64,000 nucleotides of DNA from Leptotrichia wadei (lineage in GTDB: Bacteria > Fusobacteriota > Fusobacteriia > Fusobacteriales > Leptotrichiaceae): the NCBI RefSeq assembly GCF_007990445.1, contig NZ_AP019841.1, forward strand, positions 1,612,001 through 1,676,000, in the 5' to 3' direction. A program made the translations under genes and the position numbers. The notes below the pieces were generated by a model. It searched no databases, was not told where the DNA came from, and saw only the letters and a list, made by a program, of their open reading frames with translations. Each line of letters starts with the position of its first letter. The first letter of the stretch is position 1. This document shows, piece after piece, positions 8,128-16,928 of this stretch.

Positions 8128-10714
8128 TTTTCTCACCTTTCCCAAAATCCGTGTCACTCAAACTCTCTTTCACTTCCTGCTCCAATTTCTTCAAAGCTGT
8201 CTGATAAATATAGGAAGTTCCAATCAGAATAGCCCCCATACTAAAGTAAGCAATCAACTTATAGGAATTATCAAATCGTAAGAAATCCCATAAAAAACTT
8301 TTTGCCACAAAAGATATTCCTATTCCAAGCCCAATTCTTCTAACATTCCTATTCGGTACTCTAAATCCTTTCCAGACTAAATATCCACATAGTAGCAGCC
8401 CAACTATATCTAAAGCCAATCCAGCTCCTAAAAAAAGCATATTTGACTGTTCGTATATTCGTAAAATAATATTTGCTACACAAAGGAAATATATTGATTC
8501 TCCGAGTATCCACAATGGTTTTTTCTCATTTTTTTTGAAAAAGCATAAATGAATATCATTTTTAGCAACCATAAATAAATATATATTTACAAAAACTAGT
8601 AAAATTAGATATATCTGAAAGTTTATTGGCGGATATCTTGAATACAAATTTTCTTCTACCCATTCTCCACTTCCAAGAATATATTTTACACAATTAAACA
8701 TATTTATAAATAACAAATAAATTATTTCAATTATTACTAAAAATTTCAAGCTAAAACTATCTTGTAATTTTTTTATTTTATAAGTTACCATTCTCAGTAT
8801 AAATACCACAGCCAACATACAAAGTAAAATCTCTTTACCATAATTTGTAAATCCTAGTTTTTGAGCAGTATTATAAACAACTTTATTTATAAAAAATATT
8901 GAATAAATAAAAATCAGATATTTAAATATTCCATTTAAAATCCTAACTTCCTTTTTATAACTCTTTTGTTTTATCAGGAAATAAAGCACAAATGAAAAAG
9001 ATATTATCATCAAATCCTGAATATACACAAGCAAATATTTTTCTTCCCGCACAATTAAATTACTCACTAGCGAAACTAGATAAATCGCAATCGTTCCATA
9101 TCGCATTTCCTTATTTTTATATTTTCTATAAAAGAAATATAATAGTGCAGTTTCAACACCCCATGCAATCACAACAAATTGTTCTGGTACAATTAACGGA
9201 ATAATTAGGATAAAACTTCCTAATGCCACGATATAAAAGATTTTTGCAACTTTGTTGTCCTTGAGCCTGTCGCCAAAAAATCCGTAAATTATTCCGACTG
9301 TTCCAACTAATACCGCTTTTAGCCAACTTGGGGTTGTCTTGTCAAACAAGCTGTAAATCAATGAAAATTTTATAATTAGATTTAAACTTAGAAATATATA
9401 GTCGATTATGTTGCTTTGACGGTTTTCTTTTTTGTGCGAATTTAGGAAAATGAAACTGTATGCCGTTGTAAAAATTACGATGTAGAAAAATGCCGTAATC
9501 TTGTCGTGAATGCTGTAATTTAAATAATAAACTAGCCCCGTCATATTTACTACACCTGTAACAAATCCAAAAATCTTGCTGTATATCCAGTCCTTTTTCC
9601 AAGAAACTCCAAGCACAATTCCCTGCAAAATCAAAGAATATGCCAAAATATAATAAATCTGAACATTGCTCCTATTCACCCAAATATACGCTCCGTAAGG
9701 TAAATATCCACCAATCAGCGATAATACTCCAATCACCTGGCTGTCGTATCGTAACGAAAGAATCACAACCAGCCCTGTCAATATTACTGATATAAAAAGT
9801 CCCGCTGTCATTGGATAAAGTTTGAGATAAAGCGTGGAAAGAAGTGTAGTCAAATAAAGAATCCCAATTCCACCACCAATCAGCCCAACTGCAAAATGCT
9901 TCTTATTTTTCTGATAAAATTTTTCTCCAGCAAAAAGGAAAAACATCCCAAGCAAATACGATGCCGAACTTTTTACATAATTATTTGCCAGAATTTTTGC
10001 AAACTGTGTCCTAAATACCAAAAAAACTCCCAAAAAGATTGATATTATCCCTAAAAAGTTAAATCCTTTAAGTCCAATAAGCTTTTCAAATACAAATCTT
10101 TTTTTCTCTCTTTCAAAAAGAAATTCCACTTCCTTCAAAGCCGTTTCTTTCTTTATCTTATTATGAAACACCGAAGATTCCTCTTGAAGAAACATCTTAT
10201 TTTCAAAAGTTTTCTTATTACTTTTCTCTAAAAAAGCACCAATTTTCCCATTAATTTTTTTAAGTTCATCTCTTAAAGAATCAGCTTCATCTGAAAATTC
10301 GTGAGAAAGATTTCTTTCCAGCATTTTGACTTTTCTCTTCATTTCCTCTGCATAATTAGAAAGTCTTCTAGTCACTCCACTTTCCAATTCCACATTCATC
10401 TTCTCAGCCAAAATATTCTGAAACTTATCAATCTCACCATTTCTCCTAATTTTTCTCGCTTCCTTCAATTCCTCAATAAGTACTGCATTACTATTTTTAA
10501 GCCTTCCAATTTCCTCTTCCCTAACTTTCATCTTTTCATGAAATGCCTTTAAATCCTTCGCCAGCCTTTCATTATCTTCCAAAAGTTCTTTTTCCCTGCT
10601 TATTCCAGCCTCATTTTTTATATTTGCAATTATTGATTCTATCTCCGAATTTATTTTCCCAATTTCCCTATACTTATTCTCAAGATTCTCTAATTCTTTT
10701 AGTTTGTCAATCAT
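8111..10714 (-). CDS. DUF2339 polytopic membrane protein
   Basis: An 867-residue protein with a long N-terminal coiled coil (about residues 1-190, Glu/Lys-rich heptads) followed by more than 20 predicted membrane helices to about residue 835 and a short charged tail. This architecture matches DUF2339. The ATG at 10714 has GAGGTGG 8 nt upstream. It is the first gene of a four-gene run with DUF3999, LemA and DUF2207, all reading leftward with gaps or overlaps of under 40 nt, so the four products probably act together in the envelope. The specific role is not known. Confidence 0.88.
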   Translation of the reverse strand: MIDKLKELENLENKYREIGKINSEIESIIANIKNEAGISREKELLEDNERLAKDLKAFHEKMKVREEEIGRLKNSNAVLIEELKEARKIRRNGEIDKFQNILAEKMNVELESGVTRRLSNYAEEMKRKVKMLERNLSHEFSDEADSLRDELKKINGKIGAFLEKSNKKTFENKMFLQEESSVFHNKIKKETALKEVEFLFEREKKRFVFEKLIGLKGFNFLGIISIFLGVFLVFRTQFAKILANNYVKSSASYLLGMFFLFAGEKFYQKNKKHFAVGLIGGGIGILYLTTLLSTLYLKLYPMTAGLFISVILTGLVVILSLRYDSQVIGVLSLIGGYLPYGAYIWVNRSNVQIYYILAYSLILQGIVLGVSWKKDWIYSKIFGFVTGVVNMTGLVYYLNYSIHDKITAFFYIVIFTTAYSFIFLNSHKKENRQSNIIDYIFLSLNLIIKFSLIYSLFDKTTPSWLKAVLVGTVGIIYGFFGDRLKDNKVAKIFYIVALGSFILIIPLIVPEQFVVIAWGVETALLYFFYRKYKNKEMRYGTIAIYLVSLVSNLIVREEKYLLVYIQDLMIISFSFVLYFLIKQKSYKKEVRILNGIFKYLIFIYSIFFINKVVYNTAQKLGFTNYGKEILLCMLAVVFILRMVTYKIKKLQDSFSLKFLVIIEIIYLLFINMFNCVKYILGSGEWVEENLYSRYPPINFQIYLILLVFVNIYLFMVAKNDIHLCFFKKNEKKPLWILGESIYFLCVANIILRIYEQSNMLFLGAGLALDIVGLLLCGYLVWKGFRVPNRNVRRIGLGIGISFVAKSFLWDFLRFDNSYKLIAYFSMGAILIGTSYIYQTALKKLEQEVKESLSDTDFGKGEKNEENK

Positions 10715-10743
10715 TGTAAGACCACCTCAAAAGTTTTAAAATA

Positions 10744-10831
10744 GAGAGTGTTCAAATTTTGTATGAATCTCTAGACAAATCCAGTAACATAAGGATTTTT
10801 TATTTTATTTATACAAAAAATTTACACTCTC
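10744..10831. mobile_element. 88-bp element with ~25-bp imperfect terminal inverted repeats (MITE or IS256-type remnant)
   Basis: The left arm (10744-10768) begins GAGAGTGT and the right arm (10807-10831), read in reverse, also begins GAGAGTGT; 21 of 25 positions agree, with a shared TTTTGTAT core. There is no room for a transposase. The ends resemble IS256-type ends from memory only. It occupies the leader of the DUF2339 operon and the 3' side of the upstream SDR gene, so it may also act as a transcription terminator or promoter modifier. No clear target duplication was found. Confidence 0.5.
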
Positions 10832-10880
10832 TCCAAATTTAGTTAATGAAACTAACTTTATTAGAATTTTCAATATTTTT

Positions 10881-11717
10881 TTACAAGTTCTTCAAATACT
10901 CGGAAAGCGAAGTTGCTCTACGTCCCAATACTTTTTCAATATCACAAGAAATTCCCGATTGTTCACCTTGAGCGATCGCAGTATAAGTCGAAACCCAAGA
11001 ATCATATTCCCATTGCTCAGCCTTCCAAATTTTACGACTTTCGTAAGCTTCTTCCACAGTTTCATCAATATACTTAATTTCTTTTCCAAAATATTCGCTC
11101 ACAATTTTTACAATTTCATTCATTGTAAGTTCCTCAGGCCCTGTCATATTCAAAGTTTGATTTTCCCATTTTTTTGGATTTTCCAAAATTTTAGCAACAA
11201 CTTCCGAAACATCTGAACGAACTACAACAGAGACTTTCCCATTCCCCGCAGGTCCTTTTATTTCTCCATATTCTCTACACATATCCACAAAGAAATCCGC
11301 ATAAAAATTATCTCTCAAAAATGTATATTTAAATCCATTTTCTTTAATATACTCTTCAGTCGCATAATGATCTCTTCCCAATGTAAACACAGAATTTTTT
11401 GAAGCATTATAAAACGAAAGATACACAATGTGCGAAACCTTTGCCATTTTAGCCGCATCAATAAAATCCTTATGTTGCTGTACACGATTAGGATTTTCCG
11501 AACCAGACACCATAAAAAGCACATCAATTCCCTCTAGCGATTTCACAGTATCTTCTGATTTATCATAACTTGACTTAAAAACATTAGAAAATCCCATTTT
11601 TTCAGCCTTTTCTTTATTTCTAGCCAAGTTTATAACTTCTATTCCATTTTTCTTACATAATTTTGAAACAATTCCACCTAAGTGTCCAGTCACTCCAGTT
11701 ACTGCAATTTTAGTCAT
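10881..11717 (-). CDS. NmrA/QorB-type SDR family NAD(P)-binding protein
   Basis: A 278-residue short-chain dehydrogenase-like protein of the atypical NmrA/TMR/QorB group. The Rossmann fingerprint GVTGHLGG is at residues 7-14, and the C-terminal half contains the substrate-side region typical of quinone-oxidoreductase-like QorB proteins (NMTGPEELT). I start at the ATG at 11717 (MTKIAVTG), which gives the family-standard start; an ATG at 11741 adds eight unlikely residues. Probably an NAD(P)H-dependent oxidoreductase or redox sensor. Single gene between leuS and the DUF2339 operon. Confidence 0.85.
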   Translation of the reverse strand: MTKIAVTGVTGHLGGIVSKLCKKNGIEVINLARNKEKAEKMGFSNVFKSSYDKSEDTVKSLEGIDVLFMVSGSENPNRVQQHKDFIDAAKMAKVSHIVYLSFYNASKNSVFTLGRDHYATEEYIKENGFKYTFLRDNFYADFFVDMCREYGEIKGPAGNGKVSVVVRSDVSEVVAKILENPKKWENQTLNMTGPEELTMNEIVKIVSEYFGKEIKYIDETVEEAYESRKIWKAEQWEYDSWVSTYTAIAQGEQSGISCDIEKVLGRRATSLSEYLKNL

Positions 11718-11856
11718 TTTAATATCGCCTCTTATTCTCAATTTATCATGTAATCTAATAAATACTTCTTTATTTTATTCTATTTTTTCAAACAAAATAT
11801 TCATTAAGATTTTCTTAATTTTTTCTAAAAAATCCCCCACCTTTTATAAAAATTAT

Positions 11857-14535
11857 TTACCCTTTCACAACAACATTAACCAATTTATTTGGTACAACAA
11901 TCACTTTCACAACTTCTTTTCCATCAATAAATTTCTTAGCTTTTTCTGATTCAAACGCAAGTTTTTCAGCGTCATCTTTTGAAATTCCGATTTGAGCCGA
12001 AACCATATCTCTCACTTTTCCGTTTACTTGGATTACCAAATTGAAAGTATGATCTTTTGTCAATTCTTCGTCATATTTTGGCCATTCTTCTTCAAAAGTG
12101 AATGTTTTATTTCCTAAATAAGCCCACAATTCATCAGCTACATGTGGTGCAAATGGTGCGATTAACAAGATTGTTTTTTCCAATACTTCACGCCAGATTT
12201 TTTTGCTTTCTGAAGATATATTGTCTTTATCAATTACTTCTTGCTTGTAAGTTGTCATGTCGTTTAACAATTCCATAACAGCTGCAATTGCAGTATTAAA
12301 GTGGAAATCATCTTCAATGCTTTCTGTAACTTTTTTAACTGTTTGATGTAATTTCTTTTGAATTTCTTCATCTTTTTGATTTCTATTTTTTAATTCAACT
12401 CCATAATGATTTGCTGATTTCGCATTATGGTCAGAAAATTCTGCAGTTCCAGAAGCCAATAAATACAATCTATTTATAAATCTGTATGCCCCTGCAAGCC
12501 CATTCATGTTCCATTCTAATTCTTTTTCAGGCGGTGCAGCAAATAATGTAAACACTCTTGAAGAGTCAGCTCCATATTCTTTCACGATTTCTTCAGGGTC
12601 AACTCCATTATTTTTTGATTTACTCATTTTTTCTACTTTTGTAACTAATTCTTCCCCTGTTTTAATCGAAAACGCTTTTCCATCTTTAAATTCAGCTTCT
12701 CTTGGGAATAAGTATCTTCTCTCATTTTGTGAATAGAATGAAGGTCCTAAAACCATTCCTTGCGTCAATAATTTTTTAAACGGCTCATTTGTATCAACAT
12801 ATCCCAAATCTCTAAGTGATTTATGGAAAAATCTCGCATAAAGCAAGTGCATTACCGCATGCTCAATTCCACCAATATATTGGTTTACAGGTGTCCAAGC
12901 ATCTGCATCCGCTTTTTCAAAAGGTTTATCCGCACTGTGAGAATCTAAATATCTCAAATAGTACCAAGATGAATCAACGAAAGTATCCATCGTATCAGTT
13001 TCTCTTCTACCTTTTTTCCCATTCGGCAAAATCACATTCTTAAACTCTTCCGAAGTTTCAAGCGGATTCCCTTTCCCATTAAATTCAATATCAGTAGGAA
13101 GTTTCACAGGCAAGTTTTCTTCTTCTTCCAAGTAAATATTCCCATCTTCATCATAAATCACAGGAATTGGAGTTCCCCAATATCTTTGTCTACTAATCAA
13201 CCAATCATGAAGTCTATAATTTACCGTTTTCTTACCAAGCCTAATTTTTTCCAATTTTTCAGTAATTTTCTCTTTTGCTTCATTACTATTTAATCCATTA
13301 AATTCTTTTGAATTTACCAGTATTCCTGGAACTGTTAAAGCATTTTCCAATTTTTCAACAGAAACTTCTTCTAAACTCCCATTTTTATCAACAGGATTTA
13401 CAACAATTTTCAAATCCAAGTTATATTTCTTAGCAAATTGAAAATCTCTTTCATCATGTGCAGGTACCGCCATAACAGCTCCTGTCCCATAATCCATCAA
13501 CACATAATTTGCAACCCACAATTGCACTTTTTCTCCATTTACAGGATTAATCACATAAAGTCCAGAAAATACTCCTTCTTTTTCCTTATCTTCTGCTGTA
13601 CGAGCTATTTTATCCTCATTTCTCATCGTTTCAACTTTTTCTCTAATACTAGGATTTTCCTTTAAAATAACTTCCTCAACTAACGGATGTTCAGGTGCAA
13701 CAGTTGCATAAGTAACTCCATAAAGCGTATCTGGTCTTGTTGTAAACACAGAAATTACAACTTCTCCCTTGTCATTCAATTTCAAATGCGTATGTCCATT
13801 ATTTTCAAATTTGTAATCTAAAATAAAGTCAACTTCAGATCCAGTTGATTTTCCAATCCAGTTTTTTTGCATAGTTAAAACTTGTTCAGGCCAATGTCCT
13901 CTAAGTTCTTCATGCCCTTGCAGCAATTCTTCAGCATAATCAGTTATTTTAAAATACCATTGCGACAATTCCTTTTGAATAACATCAGTTTTACTATGTC
14001 TCCAGCATTTCCCATCTTCAACTTGTTCATTCGCCAAAACCGTATTACAATCAGGACACCAGTTTACAAAAGATTTTTTCTTATAAACCAATCCTTTTTT
14101 ATACATTTCAATAAAGAATTTTTGATTCCATTTGTAATACTCTGGAGTGTAAGTGCTAAGTTCTCTATCCCAATCATAAGAAAGACCCATAAGTTTCAAC
14201 TGTCTTCTCATGTTGTCAATGTTCGCTTTAGTCCATTTTCCAGGATGAGCCCCATGATCAATCGCCGCATTTTCCGCAGGTAACCCAAAACTATCCCATC
14301 CAAATGGATGCAACACATTAAACCCTTTCATTTTCTTATATCTAGCAATCGCATCACCAATCGCATAATTTCTCAAATGCCCAACATGCAATTTCCCTGA
14401 CGGATATGCAAACATCTCAAGCACATAATAATTCTCTTTCCCATCGGCTTTATTTTCAGACTTAAAAACATCTTTTTCAGCCCATTTATCTTGCCATTTT
14501 TTCTCAATTTCATTAGGATTATATTCCTTAATCAT
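11857..14535 (-). CDS. leuS: Leucyl-tRNA synthetase
   Basis: An 892-residue class I aminoacyl-tRNA synthetase that charges tRNA-Leu. The HIGH-type motif is HVGH at residues 50-53 and KMSKS is at 636-640. The editing (CP1) domain is visible through TTRPDTLYG and VMAVPAHDERD, and the C-terminal anticodon-binding and KVR regions are present (NLVIQVNGKVRD). A GGAGGAG ribosome site precedes the ATG at 14535. No T-box leader signature was found in the 120 bp between the start and the upstream terminator. Length and motifs are normal. Confidence 0.98.
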   Translation of the reverse strand: MIKEYNPNEIEKKWQDKWAEKDVFKSENKADGKENYYVLEMFAYPSGKLHVGHLRNYAIGDAIARYKKMKGFNVLHPFGWDSFGLPAENAAIDHGAHPGKWTKANIDNMRRQLKLMGLSYDWDRELSTYTPEYYKWNQKFFIEMYKKGLVYKKKSFVNWCPDCNTVLANEQVEDGKCWRHSKTDVIQKELSQWYFKITDYAEELLQGHEELRGHWPEQVLTMQKNWIGKSTGSEVDFILDYKFENNGHTHLKLNDKGEVVISVFTTRPDTLYGVTYATVAPEHPLVEEVILKENPSIREKVETMRNEDKIARTAEDKEKEGVFSGLYVINPVNGEKVQLWVANYVLMDYGTGAVMAVPAHDERDFQFAKKYNLDLKIVVNPVDKNGSLEEVSVEKLENALTVPGILVNSKEFNGLNSNEAKEKITEKLEKIRLGKKTVNYRLHDWLISRQRYWGTPIPVIYDEDGNIYLEEEENLPVKLPTDIEFNGKGNPLETSEEFKNVILPNGKKGRRETDTMDTFVDSSWYYLRYLDSHSADKPFEKADADAWTPVNQYIGGIEHAVMHLLYARFFHKSLRDLGYVDTNEPFKKLLTQGMVLGPSFYSQNERRYLFPREAEFKDGKAFSIKTGEELVTKVEKMSKSKNNGVDPEEIVKEYGADSSRVFTLFAAPPEKELEWNMNGLAGAYRFINRLYLLASGTAEFSDHNAKSANHYGVELKNRNQKDEEIQKKLHQTVKKVTESIEDDFHFNTAIAAVMELLNDMTTYKQEVIDKDNISSESKKIWREVLEKTILLIAPFAPHVADELWAYLGNKTFTFEEEWPKYDEELTKDHTFNLVIQVNGKVRDMVSAQIGISKDDAEKLAFESEKAKKFIDGKEVVKVIVVPNKLVNVVVKG

Positions 14536-14606
14536 TATTTTTTCTCCTCCATTTTTTCAGTATTTATAAATTTTTTATTTAATATCCTTAAAAAATAATT
14601 TGTCTA

Positions 14607-14635
14607 TTGACATTTCTGCAAAAATATTTTATAAT
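14607..14635 (+). promoter_or_regulatory. Consensus promoter for a short antisense RNA (locus A)
   Basis: TTGACA (14607-14612), 17-nt spacer, TATAAT (14630-14635): a perfect sigma-70 consensus on the plus strand, with no plus-strand gene downstream. It reads into the symmetrical terminator at 14661-14692. Confidence 0.75.
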
Positions 14636-14641
14636 TAATTA

Positions 14642-14692
14642 CCAAATAAAAACATGTGTGAAAAATAAGAGTATTATTGCTCTTATTTTTTT
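14642..14692 (+). ncRNA. Predicted ~50-nt antisense RNA, candidate type I antitoxin (locus A)
   Basis: Inferred from the consensus promoter ending at 14635 and the hairpin-plus-T run at 14661-14692. The RNA would be complementary to the 3' end of the bicistronic small-peptide mRNA from the other strand, including the stop codon of the second peptide. Confidence 0.5.
14661..14692. terminator. Bidirectional terminator shared by convergent transcripts (locus A)
   Basis: AAAAATAAGAG (14661-14671), 8-nt loop, CTCTTATTTTT (14680-14690): an 11-bp perfect stem with A-run before and T-run after, functional in both directions. It contains the stop codon (14683-14685) of the 29-residue peptide. Confidence 0.8.
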
Positions 14693-14772
14693 ATCCACTT
14701 TAAAAATCGATAACTAAATTCTATTGTTTTTACAATACATAATATAATCGTTGCTACCCTAATCCATTCCAT
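14683..14772 (-). CDS. 29-residue hydrophobic/basic peptide, candidate type I toxin (locus A, second ORF)
   Basis: An ORF of 29 codons starting ATG at 14772 with GGAG 9 nt upstream. The product begins MEWIRVATIILCIV and ends FLKWIKK: a hydrophobic helix with a cationic end, as in membrane-acting toxins. An ungapped alignment with the 37-residue peptide encoded just upstream shares the pattern II--I--TI(E/D)(F/Y) and KWI-K, so the two are paralogues. Function not known; a small bacteriocin-like or membrane regulator peptide is an alternative. Confidence 0.55.
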   Translation of the reverse strand: MEWIRVATIILCIVKTIEFSYRFLKWIKK

Positions 14773-14807
14773 ATTCAGCACTCTCCTTTGATTAAATAGA
14801 AGGGAGG

Positions 14808-14921
14808 TTATTCCCCTTTAAACCTCCTAATCATTTTGATAATCCATTTTATTATCTTTATCAGATAATCTATAGTTGTAATGAATAAAATAATTATCTC
14901 CCAAATTTTTAACATGTGCAT
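14808..14921 (-). CDS. 37-residue hydrophobic/basic peptide, candidate type I toxin (locus A, first ORF)
   Basis: An ORF of 37 codons with a very strong GGAGGGAG ribosome site. It begins MHMLKIWEIIILFITTIDYL and ends with a basic segment (MIRRFKGE). A single membrane-spanning helix is likely. It is first in a bicistronic mRNA with the 29-residue paralogue; the 3' end of this ORF (GGAGGTT) can pair with AACCTCC just after its stop codon, forming a hairpin that could couple translation of the two ORFs. A promoter sits at 14941-14969. Too short for routine gene calling. Confidence 0.55.
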   Translation of the reverse strand: MHMLKIWEIIILFITTIDYLIKIIKWIIKMIRRFKGE

Positions 14922-14940
14922 TTTCTCCCTCCGCCTCATA

Positions 14941-14969
14941 ATTGTACTATATTTTGGAATTTTTGACAA
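14941..14969 (-). promoter_or_regulatory. Promoter of the small-peptide mRNA (locus A)
   Basis: Minus strand: TTGTCA (14964-14969), 17-nt spacer, TACAAT (14941-14946). The predicted start near 14934 leaves only a ~13-nt leader that is almost entirely the ribosome site of the 37-residue ORF. Confidence 0.65.
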
Positions 14970-15087
14970 TTATTTTTGTTTCATAATATTTCTAGAGATC
15001 CTATAAATATTATTTCCTCTTCGCATAAAACAACAAAATCTAATAAAATCTATCTTTTTCCTAAACTCTATTTATCATTCAACCAAT

Positions 15088-16053
15088 TTACTTCTTCAAC
15101 TTCACAACCTTTTTCGATTTCCCTCCAGTTTTCTTCCCTAATTTCTCATAAGCCCATTCAACAAACGAACTTGCAGTCAAAAATAAATAATCATTCTCTG
15201 TCATTGATAATATAAGTTCATCAGTTGAAAATGGTCTATATCCCATACTGCTTAATTGATTAAGATAAAATTCTCCTCTTTCATTCATCATATCTTTAAA
15301 GAATTTTTTCAATCCTTTTACATTTTTCTCAATTTTTTTCAAATAATTTAATGATTTGGTAAATTCTCCCTTTTTAAAATAAAGAACTGAAATTGGAAGC
15401 AACATCTGTACTGAATTTTGTCCATTATATTTTTTGTAAAGTTTTAATGCATTTTCTTCATCTTCAAAAAAAGCATAAAGTGACATCAATCTAAATCGGA
15501 CTCCCAGATTGTCATTTTCATTTAATTTTAGTATTTCTTCATATTCTTTAACGGCTTTTTTCATCATTCCATTTTCTGCCAAAATTTCTGCATAGCTTTG
15601 TTTTATCCTCATATATGGCCGAGTTTCAACTATTTCCCAGAACTCTCCAATATTTTCTTCATCCATGAAACCTTCCCGCTCCATTATTTCATTTCCATGC
15701 TTTAATATTTTTTCCAATCTATTTAACATATCAATTGAATCTTTTGCATCTGTACTAGCTATCAAATATTCGGCATCCAAATTATCCTTATCCATTTTTA
15801 ATACTTCTTTTGCATATTTTAGCCTTTTACTATCATCCTCTGTTTCAAATGCCATTTCTAAATAGTCATAAATCTTTTCAGAATCACTTTCATCAAAAGA
15901 ATTATCTTCTTCACCTTTCATTGTACTTTCATTATATTGTCTTTCAAATTCATCTATTAGTTTTCGAATTTCACTTTCGCTCATTTCTTCAGTAGAATGT
16001 TCTTCCATAAATTTTTTAAATTGTTTGTACATTTTTTCTATTTCCCTATGCAT
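15088..16053 (-). CDS. Tetratricopeptide-repeat protein of unknown function
   Basis: A 321-residue cytoplasmic protein. The first 70 residues are acidic and helical; about 75-260 contains TPR-like helix pairs (AYILAENG-KKAVKEYEEILKLNENDN, then LKLYKKYNG and FKKGEFTKSLNYLKKIEK). A conserved-looking C-terminal module holds FSTDELILSMTENDYLF, and the end is Lys-rich. Similar proteins occur in Firmicutes beside unrelated genes; no catalytic motif is visible. It lies 42 nt downstream of the secreted-protein gene at 16096-16788 and is probably co-transcribed. Confidence 0.8.
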   Translation of the reverse strand: MHREIEKMYKQFKKFMEEHSTEEMSESEIRKLIDEFERQYNESTMKGEEDNSFDESDSEKIYDYLEMAFETEDDSKRLKYAKEVLKMDKDNLDAEYLIASTDAKDSIDMLNRLEKILKHGNEIMEREGFMDEENIGEFWEIVETRPYMRIKQSYAEILAENGMMKKAVKEYEEILKLNENDNLGVRFRLMSLYAFFEDEENALKLYKKYNGQNSVQMLLPISVLYFKKGEFTKSLNYLKKIEKNVKGLKKFFKDMMNERGEFYLNQLSSMGYRPFSTDELILSMTENDYLFLTASSFVEWAYEKLGKKTGGKSKKVVKLKK

Positions 16054-16095
16054 AATTCCCTATTTCCCTTTCAATAAATAATCTATTTCAACCTA

Positions 16096-16788
16096 CTAAT
16101 ACCCAAAACTTGGATTTTCAATAACCCATCTTCCATTCTTTTTATTAGCTTCTAAAATTTCTTTTCTTCCTACATATTTCCCATTTTTTGTAATTCGTTC
16201 TAATTCTTGATCCATCATTTCTAATTGAATTTCGCCTATTGTTTTAAAATATTTTTTAATAGCTTTTTCATCATTTTGTGAAATCGATTTTTGATATTCT
16301 TCCATTGTTTTTCCTGTTTTTTTCTTAAAGGCTTTATCCATTTTTTCAGCCATTTCTCCAGATCTTTCAATCATCTTATCCATGCTCATTTCATCTGTAT
16401 TTACAGGAAATCCCAATTTAACTTTTACATATGCTTTTTCTCCATTGATATAATCTATTTTTTCTATATCAATCTTGTAATATTTATACATTGTATCTAT
16501 CATTTTAGAAAAATAATCCTCTCCAAAAAAAGAACCCATCATTTCTTTCATCTGATTCGACCCATCTTTTTGACTTCCAGCAAAAACTCCATTCATCATT
16601 TTATTCATCATTCCAAACATTTCCTCTTTTGAGTAAATTCTGCCAACTTCCTTTTCAATTTGAGAATTGTAATCTGAAAGGATACTCTGGTTAAGTTTTA
16701 CAGCTGGTTCTACTTCCACTTGATATTTTTCTTGTGCAAAACTTGACAAACTTAATAATATTGACAAACTTAAAATTACTTTTTTCAT
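16096..16788 (-). CDS. Secreted protein of unknown function
   Basis: A 230-residue protein with a clear signal peptide (MKKVILSLSILLSLSSFAQ, cleavage probably after Ala18). I start at ATG 16788 because GGAGG lies 5 nt upstream. The mature part is Met- and Lys-rich and mostly helical (KMMNGVFAG, GEMAEKMDKAFKKKTGKTMEEY), with no Cys and no known motif. Likely periplasmic. I do not recognise the family. Confidence 0.78.
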   Translation of the reverse strand: MKKVILSLSILLSLSSFAQEKYQVEVEPAVKLNQSILSDYNSQIEKEVGRIYSKEEMFGMMNKMMNGVFAGSQKDGSNQMKEMMGSFFGEDYFSKMIDTMYKYYKIDIEKIDYINGEKAYVKVKLGFPVNTDEMSMDKMIERSGEMAEKMDKAFKKKTGKTMEEYQKSISQNDEKAIKKYFKTIGEIQLEMMDQELERITKNGKYVGRKEILEANKKNGRWVIENPSFGY

Positions 16789-16860
16789 ACTTACCTCCAA
16801 AAACAAACTTATGATTTAATAAATTATATCATAAAAATTTTATTTTTTCATTTTTTTTAC

Positions 16861-16894
16861 AAAAAAGAACACCAAAACCTAAGTTTCAATGTTC
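16861..16894 (-). terminator. Terminator of the first autotransporter gene
   Basis: Minus strand: GAACATTGAAAC, loop TTAG, GTTTTGGTGTTC, then six T. Twelve base pairs including G-U pairs; arms lie at 16867-16894 and the T-run at 16861-16866. Confidence 0.8.
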
Positions 16895-16928
16895 CTTCTC
16901 AAAAATTAGTTTAACAAATTTTAAAATT

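Noticed and set aside
9342-9602. 86-codon minus-strand ORF inside the DUF2339 gene
   Set aside because: It overlaps the real gene in another frame of the same strand, with no ribosome site and no domain.
14536-14660. T-box riboswitch before leuS
   Set aside because: The leader from the upstream terminator to the start codon is only ~125 nt, has no T-box core sequence, and contains instead the antisense promoter of locus A.
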